Below, piece by piece: positions 45,113-55,677 of a DNA stretch of 64,000 nucleotides. Below the pieces are notes generated by a model. It saw only the letters and a list, made by a program, of their open reading frames with translations. It was not told where the DNA came from and searched no databases. The translations under genes were made by a program, and so were the position numbers. The DNA comes from Chamaecyparis obtusa (lineage: Eukaryota > Streptophyta > Pinopsida > Cupressales > Cupressaceae): assembly GCA_027943335.1 (NCBI GenBank), contig BSBK01006738.1, positions 5,001 through 69,000 of the forward strand, given 5' to 3'. Positions within the stretch are counted from its first letter, which is position 1; each line of letters begins with the position of its first letter.

Positions 45113-47833
45113 ACGATGGTAATCACAGTATTCATTTTCTTTATACCAATCAGACTTTGGTGCATTGTCATCCTTCTATGGGATGGGCGGATATGTGATC
45201 ATATTTGCCTTGGCTAGCCGATAAAAGATCTGATCTAGAGGCTCACCCAAAGGTGTGAAAGTCCTCTTTGGATTGTTCTGATTGTTGGGTTTGTTCTGCC
45301 TTGGGGCAACGTTAACTGCATTAACAGGATTGCCTTGACGTACTGGCTGCTGCTGTTGGTATTGCTGCTGATACTATTGCACAGGTGGTTGATGAGCTTG
45401 AGGAGGCTGCTGATAAATAGGTGCTTGATATGCGGGAGCTGGTGGTTGCTGATAGATGGGCACTTGTGGTGTTTGGTATGTTTGAGCTGGTGTAGGGCTA
45501 ACCACAATGAATTGTACATTTTTAGTGTCAGTGGCTCCATCTGTAACAACATTCTTGTTACGATTCCAATAATGAGATTTATCATTGTTGGGTTTGTTTT
45601 TGGAATCATCCTTGAAGTGACGAATAGTGCCTTCGTCTAGGAGAGCTTTCTCGATGCCTATGCTGCTCTTGATGTCTTGGTATGTCTGGAGACAGTTCAT
45701 TCACATGTGATGGGATAGCTTTGGATGCAGGTTATCAATGAAGATCTTTGTTAGGTGCTTCTTTGGCGGCTGATATGATAACCTGGTTGTAAGATTCTGC
45801 CATCTTTGCAAGTATTCTGCAAGGCTTTCTCCGTCTTTCTGCTTTGAGTTGCATAGGTCTAGCAAGGACAACTCATTCTCCACATTATGGGCATAGTGTG
45901 TGATGAACTTCTCAGAAAGTTCAGCAAAAGTTTTTATTGTCCCATGTGGTATTTTGTAAAACCACTCAACAGCAGTTCCTCCCAAGCTTTTGGGAAACAA
46001 GCACAGGAGATAGTTATCACTGTAAGCCACTTCTTGGCACGCCATGTAGAACTCTTTGATATGATTTACTGGATCTCCTTTTCCCCGATACTTGTCGAAC
46101 TTGGGCATCTCAAAATGCTTGAGGAAAGGGATAGTTGCTATGGACCGATCGAAGGGATATGAGCACACCTCTTTGAACTTGTATGTTTTATTCTCTGTTC
46201 CACTTTGTAGCTCTTTTAGAGCATTTTTCATTGCTTCCCACTCAGCATTGAGTGGCGAGGGAACTGGGACTTCTTCTTGTGATGGATGCTGTGGAACTGG
46301 ATATGGCGCTTGCTGTGGATAAATGGGTTGGAACTGATTTTGGGGCAATGGTTGCTGGGGATATTGTTGGTGTGGCATAGGGGGATATTGTCGTAAATGA
46401 TATGGAACCACTTGATGTTGTTGGGCTACTTGCTGTTGTTGAACTGGCGGTTGTTGTGGGACTGCTTGCTGATATTGGATATTTGAAACTTACTGTTGTA
46501 ATTGATGGGCGGGAACTTGTTGTTGCTGGGGGATGATAGGGATTTGTTGCTGAGGCTGATAGCAAGGGACTTGCTGTTGTTGAGGAATGATGGTTGTTTG
46601 CTGAAAGGGGACATGTGGTTGCTGTGGGGGAGGCTGTTGGAATGATGCTGCTTGCGGGTATGATGGTGGTAGTTGCTGAGGTTGGCTTTGGGTTTGGCTG
46701 ATATAAGCTGGGTGCATGCCTACGTTTCTTAGAGGTGGAACAGATGTGGGAAAGCTAGAAGCAAAGGGTGATGGGGTAAGATAGCTGGAGAAAGTTGGTT
46801 GTTGAGGTGGTGGAACTTGCTGGAAGGTATTTGGGATTTGGGACAAATAACTTGAAGCTGGCAGTGTTTGGGGTAGTTGCTGCTGTGTTGCTTGGGTGAA
46901 GGCGGTTTGTTGACTTGCAACCATAGATGTGGGGGATTGAGATGGGATCCCCCATGCCTTCATTTCTTCTTGTGTAAGGCCCCACTGAGAACTTGTGTTA
47001 GGGTGCACTGTAGCGGATCATGGAATGGTAGGAGCAACGGGAGCTTGGGACACGAATGATGGTTGAGAGAAAGGAGCTTGTTGAGGTTGTGGTTGAGCGG
47101 ATGCTTGTGAGGAGGAAAATGAAGGAAACACCCAAGAGAAAGATGAGGTTGGAATGGGGAGCGATTGTGCTAACTCCGAAGAAGAAGGTACGGGTGCTTG
47201 GGGGGTGAAGGGTGACGGTGCTCCTTTGATGGTGAAAGGCGTTGCTTGACTTGCGGATGGTGGCGAAGCTTTTGGTGTAAAAGCTTGCGTGAGAGGTGGA
47301 AGCTGACTTTGGTTTAAGTGTTGGTTTTGGGCTTGGGCAGCCATAGCAGATGATGAAGCAAAAGGGGTATGAGATGGAGCGGATGGTGCTACAGCTTGTG
47401 TTGCGGGACTGGCGAGGCTTCCTTGCAAGAAAAGGGGAATGGTGGAAAGCTCTTGGGGTGTTTGCATGATAGGATCGGGGAATGATTGGACAAATGGAGA
47501 ATATGCTTGTGCTGGAACTTGGATAGTTTTGATGGGGATGCGTGGATAGAGAGATGGTGGGATGGAGGTACTTTCTGGCAGGTAGTGAACAAATGTGCTT
47601 TGCTGATGTTGTGGTACAAGGGCATTGGTTGCTGGTTGGCTTTCTGGAGGATTTACAAATGCTTGGTTTGCCAACGGGGATGAAGGGATGTTTGGATCTT
47701 CACATGGGTTACTGGCTTGGATCTGGGGATTGTAGGTCATCATGGCGTTGGTGAAAAGGTTGGGATCCGATGAGGTTGTTGGTGGATAAGGATTCATGCT
47801 TCTTCTTTTCCGAGATCTGGTCTCAACAGGCAT
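45113..47833 (-). pseudogene. gag of element C, five nonsense codons
   Basis: Continuous frame with the pol part, opening at the ATG at 47833 (MPVETRSRKRRS). The N-terminal 450 residues are rich in Pro, Gln, Ser and Ala. The Retrotrans_gag body (FDRSIATIPFLKHFEMPKFD, GGTAVEWFYKIP, LSEKFITHYAHNVENELSLL) lies at about 46150-45750. A QQP-rich linker precedes the finger (CDYHRVKGHTTLKC). Stops at 47020-47018 (TGA), 46492-46490 (TAA), 45703-45701 (TGA), 45376-45374 (TAG) and 45178-45176 (TAG) each differ from CGA, CAA or CAG by one C-to-T change. No frameshift in 2746 codons of gag-pol. Gag forms the particle that packages element RNA. Confidence 0.9.
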
Positions 47834-49982
47834 GGAGATGCAAGTGCTAAATGGATGCAAGATGTTTGGCTAAAAGATGTTGATGGATGCAAAGTTGATG
47901 AACTTCTAAAGATGATGACTTTCTAGGATGCAATGCAAGGATGGATCAAGATGGCGATGATGGAAGCTGGATGGAACGGATATGGATCAAGATGGTGGAG
48001 GAAAGATAGGTTGCTGGTGAAAAACTGGTGAAAAGATTACTGAGTGGTCAACAAATGAGCTGCTATTTTTCCCAAAAGGAGGATCAGAGATATGATGGGG
48101 TCAACCTAAGATAGACTGATGATCTTCGGTCAACAAGTTTCTTATCAATACACTCCAATCTCTTGCTCGAGATGATGGCTATGCAAGGACAAGGTTTGAT
48201 TTCTTTATGACAACACGTTGTGCCAAAAAAGAAGATGATGGTCTCTGATCTTGGATATAGGATAGGAACAACTCAAAAGGTAGAACACTAAGTGTTTGGT
48301 GGATCTCTGGATTTGGAACAAAAGATGATGGATCTACTGGAAAGATATGGAAAGCTGATGGGGGGGATGCTAGTGGAAAAGGTTTTGAAGGGTGAAGGGA
48401 CAAATGCTCTATCTAAAGGGACAATGCAGATGACAAGGATTGATTCTAGAATGCTGGTAGGAAGATGAATGCACTTTATGATGTTTTGAAATGCAACTAA
48501 GGTTTTGATGCTGATGCAAAGGGTGAAACTAGGATGAAACTAAGATGCAAGGCTGTTTGAGACAAGATTTCAAGATCTGAAGATGGAACAAGACATGAAT
48601 AAGGATTTGGCTAATCTTCTGGCTCAAGGTTGACAAAGTGATGGTTAACTCAGAAATGGAAGGTGAACTGTTTGATGCGGGCGTTATGGGCAATGTTCTC
48701 AAGTCTGGTTTGGGACTTCTCCTCTGCTTGGGTTGCTTGGATAATGGATTGATAGGTCTTGGTGTTCTTCTTGATAACTTTTCGCTCTTGATAGGCTTGG
48801 GATTTGGGCAACTTTGCTTTAAGATGTTTGTTCTTGCTGGGCATCACTTGGAAAAGAGGTTTCTGATTTTGAGGCAAAGGTTTCCAATGGCAAAAGTTAA
48901 AGTCAAAGCAATCTCCGCAAGGGACAAAGCAACCCTGTGGGATACAAACAAGGGCAACTGACTCTGACAAAGCTTTTGAAAGTGTATGTTTCAACAAGTG
49001 TTTTCACGGAGTCTTTGACTATCAAGCACTTCAAACAGATCTACCTAAGGAAGGTGAGTATCAAAATCGCTTGCCCACAGCTTGGTATCCCCTAGAAGGG
49101 AATACAAATAGTGAGTAATCTTGAGGCGACCCGATAAACCCCTTGGAATCGGTCCTTGCACAAGGATTTTGATACTTTCGGATGTAGATAGGGTAGCCTC
49201 TAGTTTATCAGGTTTTTAATAGTTCCGTGGTGTCTCCATACCCAGTTATGCTGATCATCCGTGACTCACTTAAGAGCCTTGCCAATTATGCTGGGGGAGA
49301 GGAATGTTTACCATCCCCAGACACGTGTTTGGCACGAACGCCCGGCGATTAGGAGATGTAAGTGATTCTTTTGGTATTCACTTATTTGTATACCGACCGG
49401 GGGGGATACCGGTTTGAGGTCGTTCTCCGAGGAGGAAGCGCTTCTCCTTGGACAGGCCTCGCTAAAAGTAGAACAGGTGAACTTGTTCAAGTTCAAATGT
49501 TCCACGTTGCTTACTCTAACAAGGATTATGCAAGAATTTAAAAAACTCCTACATGCACATCAAGCAGATTTTGTTCATTTTCCCAAATTTGATTAAGTGA
49601 TGTTTGAACTTTGAAATGAAGACACTCGTGATTAGATTTTGATTTGTTCTTTTCCTCAAAATGTAAATGCTTTGAACGGTTGCAAGTTCTTTCCTTTTGT
49701 GCATTCAAGATTTGATTAGCGAGTTGATTTAAGAACTTTGAAAAAGCTTTGTTTTATCCCTTAGATCACTCAAGATTGAATTTGTTTGCTTGCTTTGAAA
49801 TCTGAAATAGATGAGGGAATAAAGTTGTTTGTTTCCTTTAGTGCATTCGAGATTTGGTTTGATTTTCAAATTGACAATGACACTTAGGACCTAAGTTCAT
49901 TTCCTTAATGTCATTCAAGATTTTGTTTGACCTTTGCTGTAATAAAAGAAGTGAAAAACCAGTCCCAAGCAAAAATAAAAAA
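47834..49982 (-). other. Leader of element C between motif array and gag
   Basis: Non-coding apart from the small ORF at 48844-48650. 49000-49290 aligns with 63670-63960 in element A, for example GCCCACAGCTTGGTATCCC, GGTCCTTGCACAA and ACTCACTTAAGAGCC on the + strand, so parts of the leader are conserved within the family. A G-run GGGGGGG sits near 49400. Confidence 0.75.
48650..48844 (-). CDS. Conserved 64-codon leader ORF of element C, unknown function
   Basis: ATG at 48844-48842 to TGA at 48652-48650. Element A has an ORF of exactly the same length at 63446-63252. The products align without gaps with 29 of 64 identical residues, including K6 H7, K11 L12 P13, Y18, E20, K22 V23, T38 Q39, E41 E42 K43, L48, N50, N54 A55 R56, K58 Q59 F60 and F62. 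Many codons for identical residues differ only at third positions (for example those for A55, R56, Q59, F60 and F62), which suggests selection on the protein. It is basic and probably helical. The frame stays open 51 codons upstream of this ATG, but the matching start in A argues for the ATG chosen. ORFs before gag are known in Ogre elements; I do not recognise this one. Confidence 0.6.
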   Translation of the reverse strand: MPSKNKHLKAKLPKSQAYQERKVIKKNTKTYQSIIQATQAEEKSQTRLENIAHNARIKQFTFHF

Positions 49983-50370
49983 GTGACACTGTCCAGCTTA
50001 TAGGTGACGCTGGAAAGTGCAGAAGCGACATTTGATTCTTACAGGCGACATTCTATACCTCAAAAGGCGACAGATAAAAAACCACAGGCGTAATTTCTTT
50101 TGTTACAGGCGTGATTTCTTTACAATAAGGTGACAGAAGAGAATTCTGGGACGTAACAGAAGTTATCGATCACAGAAAAAACTCAGTTATGCAGGCGTGA
50201 AAACAGAGCTCATAGGCGTCATTTCTTTCCTCAAAGGCATGATTTAATTTCATGAAGGCGTGACTGAATTCTTTGTAGGCGACATTTCTTTTGTTGAAGG
50301 TGACATTTCTTTGTTTGAAGGTGACATTTAATTGCTGTAGGCATCATTTCTTTTCATGAAGGTGACATTT
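49983..50370 (-). repeat. Leader motif array of element C, right copy
   Basis: About 18 words, sense TGTCGCCT / TCACGCCT / TGTCACCT, about 20-25 nt apart, ending roughly 60 bp from the primer site. Compared with the left copy several words have changed CG to TG or CA, as expected from deamination. Confidence 0.7.
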
Positions 50371-50430
50371 CTTTATTTCCTACAAAATACAAGCATATAA
50401 AGTATAATTTCATCAAAATGATTGTGGTTA

Positions 50431-50450
50431 GTCTCCCACCGGGCGTGCCA
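50431..50450 (-). other. Primer-binding site of element C
   Basis: Sense strand TGGCACGCCCGGTGGGAGAC, three bases after the 5' LTR end CTACA. It defines the true LTR border inside the longer direct repeat. TGGCACGCCCGGTGGGA-type primer sites occur in plant gypsy elements. Confidence 0.85.
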
Positions 50451-50453
50451 GAA

Positions 50454-51896
50454 TGTAGACTAGGATTTGAGAGTGCACCTAAACCTATTTTGAAAGCCAA
50501 AGACAAACAAACGTCATAGCATATAGTCAAATCAAATTTAATGGTAAACAAACTAAAATCAAAGCCACCTCAGTTTAAGCTTAAAATGGATGCGCACATG
50601 CACCGTTTGATATGCTTAGATATAGAGGGATGTGGGTGTACAAACTCAAGCACTTGGAGCATTCAAGATAAATGATTTGAGGATCAAGAAGACCCAAAAT
50701 GACACAAAATAGGTATGAGGAACCTATTTTGCCTCAAAGGCCTCAAGATCACACAAATATGCAAAGCTAAATGAAAGAACTAAGATTAAAACAAGAAATG
50801 AATCTATGTTAATCCATTTAAGCTAATTTAGATGTGATTTAAGCTTGAAAATGATCTAAAATGATGAACTTATGCTTATGCTAGAATGAAAATGACATTA
50901 TAACTTTGCTATTGAGTTTGAGAGTTGAGAGATGATTTGCCTTAGGAAGTGAGGGTATTTATAGGATTTCTAAAGGCTTGGGGTAGGTGGAATGAATGGC
51001 CAGGATTGAAATCCTTAAGAGAGGCCAAGATTCACTCAAAGGGAAGCACATGGATTGTGCTAGTTCTCAGCCAATCAGGAGGTGACACATGTCACAAGGT
51101 GAGTGGATGAAGGGAAGGGCAAAGAGGAGTCAACAAAGTGGGCTCCAAGCTCATAACTCTCCAAATAAATGCTTGTAAGAGCAATGAATGAGCTTTAAGA
51201 GGCTTTGAAGACTTTGGGGAAGCAATAAATGCTTTGTGGTTGAGATATTTGGAAGGAAAGACTTTGCTTTGGTTTAGGAAAGTCTTAAGCTTGGTTAGGA
51301 TTGCACAAAGGTTTAAGGGTAGGATTAGGATTAGATTAGGACCAAAAAAAGGATTAGGATGGGTGAAGAGGGTGGATTTGAGAAGATTCTAGAAGAGTCT
51401 AGATTTCTCCTTAGTTTCATGGAATAAAAAGTTATTCATTCCAAAAGCTTAAGTTTTAGGAATATTTATTAAAATATTTTCAATAAATATGCAAATTAAA
51501 TATTTAACCTTAATTAAATATTTAACCTTGGGATTAGGGTTAGAAAAGACGGGATTAGCCTTTTAATCAAAATTAAGAAGGGATTAGAAGATTTTGGAAG
51601 AGGTTAGTGGTCTTAAGGAAATTGGCCAAGTTTGGGATAAAAAATAAATTAATTTATTTTTTGAAGTTTTTGGGCAATTTATTAATTAAAATAATTAATA
51701 AATTAGGGATAATGTCCAAATGACATTTTTAGGCTAGATTCCTTAATTAAAGATTTTTAATTAAGAGAGAGGGATTTAATGCCATAAAAATAAATTAATT
51801 AATTAAATAATTAATTAATTAATAAATGATGATGTCATCAAAGATTTTTAGAAAACAAAAATAATTTATTTTCTGAAGGATTTTTCGGTGTCTACA
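50454..51896 (-). repeat. 5' LTR of element C
   Basis: Sense strand starts TGTAGACACCGAAAAA at 51896, next to B sequence AAGGG, and ends AGTCTACA at 50454. Length 1443 bp. TATAAATA at 50963-50956. AT-rich TTAATTAA tract at about 51790-51825 is 12 bp longer than in the left LTR. Confidence 0.93.
50956..50963 (-). promoter_or_regulatory. TATA box of element C LTR
   Basis: TATAAATA on the - strand, followed by CCCTCACTTCC. Conserved in the left LTR (37655-37648) and in A. Confidence 0.65.
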
Positions 51897-54800
51897 AGGG
51901 GATTTTGACCCTTCTTCCATGGACCATCTCAAGGAAGCTCACATCATAGATCTAAACAATACAATGTATGAACCCTCAAATGAAGTCATGTCCATAAACC
52001 CTATTGATGACATTTTACCCAATGAATCCTTACTTTTGATACATCTGGATCTCATTGATTGGGACCAAACTGAGCCAAATGACTTACTTTACTTTCCAAA
52101 TGACCAAGTAGCAAACCAATACCTTAATGCGGTTGAACACTCTTTCACCAACAAATTTGATATGGACATGATGAGAATAGTGGGGGTCCATTCTCTTAGT
52201 CAAAAGAAAAAAATGAAAAAAAATAAGAAAATGAAAAGTTCTAGTGTTGAAAACCACTATGTGGCACCACTAGAACCAAAAAAAATGAAAATAAAAGACG
52301 TTTCCTTTGGTGAAAACCCAACTGTGGCACCAAAGGAAGAGAGATTGGATGCCTTTCCCAAACATGAGGAAGAAAGGACACCTATTCTTATAGAACCGAT
52401 AGAAAAAGTTAACATTGGTACGGAAGTGGATCCAAAGTCCATACACTTGGCAGCATCACTCACACCTCTAGAAAGAGAGGACTTCATAAAATTTTTCAAA
52501 GAGAAATAAATAAACTTTGCATAATCATATGCTAACATGCCCGACTTAGATCCTGATTTTATAATGCATCATCTAAATGTTAGACCAGGGGTTAAGCCCG
52601 TAAAGCAAAAGTTGAGAAAGATGCACCCACACATATCTCTTTTGGTCAAGGCAAAACTAGAAAAATTGTTGAAAGTAGGCTTCATAAGGGAAATAGCTTA
52701 TGCTGAATGGATCTTGAACATTGTACCAGTCATAAAAAATGACAAATCTATTTGAGTATGCATAGATTTTCGAGATCTAAATCTTGCTTGTCCTAAGGAT
52801 GATTTCCCACTTCTAAGTATTGATGCAATAGTTGACTTGACAGCAGGTCATTCCATGTATTCCCTAATGGATGGTTTCAACGGGTATAATCAGATTAAAA
52901 TTGCACCTGAAGACCAAGAGAAGACTACCTTTACATGACCTTGGGGCACTTTTTGTTGGAATGTCGTGCCCTTCGGTCTTAAAAATGCCAGAGCCACATA
53001 TCAAAGGGCCATGACAACTATCTTCCACGACATGATGCACACTTTTTTAGAGGATTATATGGATGATATCCTAGCACAATCCCACAAAAGAGAAGAACAT
53101 CTCCAAATTTTGAAGAAGATATTTGTCAGGTTGGAGCAATTCAAGGTCAAATTAAACCCAAAGAAATGTGCCTTTGGTGTCCAATCCAGCAAGCTATTAG
53201 GCTATATAGTTTCCACCAAAGGAATTGAAGTGGACCCGGAGAAAGTACAAGCCATCATAGACATGGAGATACCTAAGAACATTAGCCAAATGAGATCTTT
53301 ACAAGGCAAAATTCAATCCATAAGAAGGTTTATTTCTCAATTGGCCAAAAAATGTCATTCTTTCACCAGGTTGCTACATAAGGATACTATATTCATGTGG
53401 GATGAGGAATGTGATCAAGCTTTTACATTGTTGAAGACCTATTTGATAAATCTGCCCATTCTCATGCCACCAATTAAGGGCAAAGCATTACTTCTATACA
53501 TATCCGCTACTGAAAGATCACTAGGAGTGCTTTTAGCGCAAGAAGATGAACAAGAAAAGGAAAGAGCTATCTACTACTTGAGTAGAACTTTGATCAAATA
53601 TGAGCTTAATTACACATTTATGGAAAGAGCTTGCCTAGCAGTGGTGTTTGCATCTCAAAAGTTGAGACATTATATGTTGATGCATAAGGTCAAGTTAATT
53701 GCCAAAATTGATCCTCTCAAGTACTTGTTAAGTAAAATAGCCTTAACAGGTAGAATAGCTAAGTGGGTGATGATATTGAGTGAGTTCGACATTGATTATG
53801 TCGATAGAAAGGCAATAAAAGGGCAAGTAATAGCGGATCATTTAGCTGAGAATCCCATGACTTCTACACAAACTATTCAAGTGGAATTTCTAGATTCTGC
53901 CATTATCAACATAGAAGCAAAAACATGGAAGTTATTCTTTGATGGCTCTTATACTCAAGGAGGTTCCAGTGCCGGCATACTATTGGTCACTCCTCAAGGT
54001 TACACCATTCCAAAGTCCTACAAGCTTATGTTTCCATGCACAAATAATATAGCGGAATATGAGGCACTAGTCATAGGTATCAAAATGGCCTTAGAATGGA
54101 ACATCAAAGAGCTACAAATTTATGGAGATTCTCAACTTATCATCAATCAAGTCAACAATGAATATAACACTAAAGATGAAAAGTTGATGCCATGTAAGAC
54201 TATGATTGATGGATGGAAGAAATACTTTGCTTTGATCACTTTTGAGTAGATTCCTAGAGAGAAAAATAGAGTAGCTAACGCCATGGCTTCCTTGGCTTCC
54301 TTGTTACAAAAACCAGATCAAAATGAGAAGTACGAGTTCTTGGTGGAAGAGTTGGTGAAACTAGCATTCAACCTTCTCGAAACCCAAATTGTTGCCTTAT
54401 TACATGGACATGACTCCCCTTGGTATGGACCTATATACACATAGCTCAAAGACCAAGTGCTACCATTAGACCAAACCCAAGCTCAAAAATGCAACTTCAT
54501 ACGCCAATCAGCCTGTTACCTAATCCTCTCTAAAACATTGTATCATAAGGGTTTTGATGGGACATTACTTAGGTGTCTAGAGGAAGAAGAGTCTAAGTTA
54601 GCTTTACATGAGGTTCACGAAGGCATTTGTGGGTCACACTCAAGTAGTCTAAACCTAGCTAAGAAAATCCTTCACTTAGGGTACTTCTGGAAGACATTAG
54701 AAAAGGATGCTTGCCATTTTGTGAAGATGTGTAGTAAATGTCAATACCATGGCAACATGATACATGCACCAGCACAGAAATTACACCCATTTGTCACACC

Positions 54801-55677
54801 ATGGCCTTTCTATCAATGGGGGTTTGATCTAATTAGTGTCATACATCCACCTTCTTCAAATGGGCACAAACACATCATATCCGCAATAGAATATTTCACT
54901 AAGTGGGTTGAAGTGGTTCCTTTGATAATGGCAACAATTAAACAAATTTCCATGTTTATCTTAAATCGCATCATTTGTCAATATGGTATTCCTCATGCCA
55001 TAATAACAGATAATGGAAAACAGTTCAACAATAAGGATGTTGATGAACTTTGTGCTACATTTCATATCACTCACCAGTCATCATCAATTTATTACCCTCA
55101 GGGAAATGGGCAAGCCGAAGCCACGAATAAGAATATCTTGAATATTTTGAAAAGGTCGGTCAATAAATCAGGAAGGGATTGGCATATGCAAATTAATCCA
55201 GCATTATGGGCCTATAAAACTAGCATAAGAAGACCTATAGGAGCCACGCCATTCTCATTAGTCTATGGGGCTGAAAGAGTTCTACCATTAGAGGTTGAAA
55301 TCCCATCTCTATGAGTATCATTACAAGGATTGATCACAGATGAAGACTATAGAGTAGCTAGGCTTCAACAATTGGAGTTACTTGAAGAACATCAAACACA
55401 AGCTTATGAGCACCTAAAAGTGTATCAGAATAGGATCTCTAGAAACTATAATAAACATATTAAACTGAGAGTCTTTCAGGTAGGAGACTTAGTGTTGAGG
55501 GAAAACCCAAAGAATCAGGTTGAAAGAGAGAAGAAAGGTAAATGGGAAGCTAATTGGCTTGGCCCATTCATCATAGTATCTTCATTTGGCACAGGAACCT
55601 ATAATTTATCATATTTTGAAGTAGAGGAGCTTCAAGAACCCATTAACAATATTCATCTCAAAAGGTTCTACACATGA
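51897..55677 (+). pseudogene. pol of element B after the element C insertion (RT to integrase)
   Basis: One frame, no frameshift. A pre-RT region (to about 52535) is followed by RT with PFGLKNARATYQRAM and YMDD at 53056-53067, connection RNase H (YELNYTFMERACLAVVFA), aRNH (LFFDGSYTQGGS, EYEALVIG, YGDSQLIIN), the integrase zinc finger (CSKCQYH), and a core with an intact Asp-Asp-Glu set (WGFDLIS, ITDNGKQF, GQAEATN). The C-terminus is GPFIIVSS and HLKRFYT. Stops at 52507, 52522, 52753, 52936, 54247, about 54442 and 55312, most explainable by C-to-T changes. The longest open stretch is 427 codons (52966-54249). Non-functional as it stands. Confidence 0.92.

Larger units (their letters stand above)
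34429..51896 (-). mobile_element. Element C: Tat-like Ty3/gypsy retrotransposon with an extra truncated unit
   Basis: On the - strand from 51896: 5' LTR (to 50454), primer site (50450-50431), leader, gag-pol (47833-39593), spacer, polypurine tract, second LTR (38576-37146). The sequence then continues with a second primer site (37142-37123), a second leader and the first 32 codons of gag, stopping at 34429. So 34429-38576 and 47737-51896 form a direct repeat of about 4.15 kb. A normal element ends at its 3' LTR; this one is LTR-internal-LTR-partial internal. It lies in pol of B. The right end is a true LTR terminus. The left end is a break inside gag. Confidence 0.9.
47737..51896 (-). repeat. 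Right copy of the 4.15-kb direct repeat of element C
   Basis: Contains the 5' LTR, primer site, motif array, leader ORF and first gag codons. Partner of 34429-38576. Confidence 0.92.
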
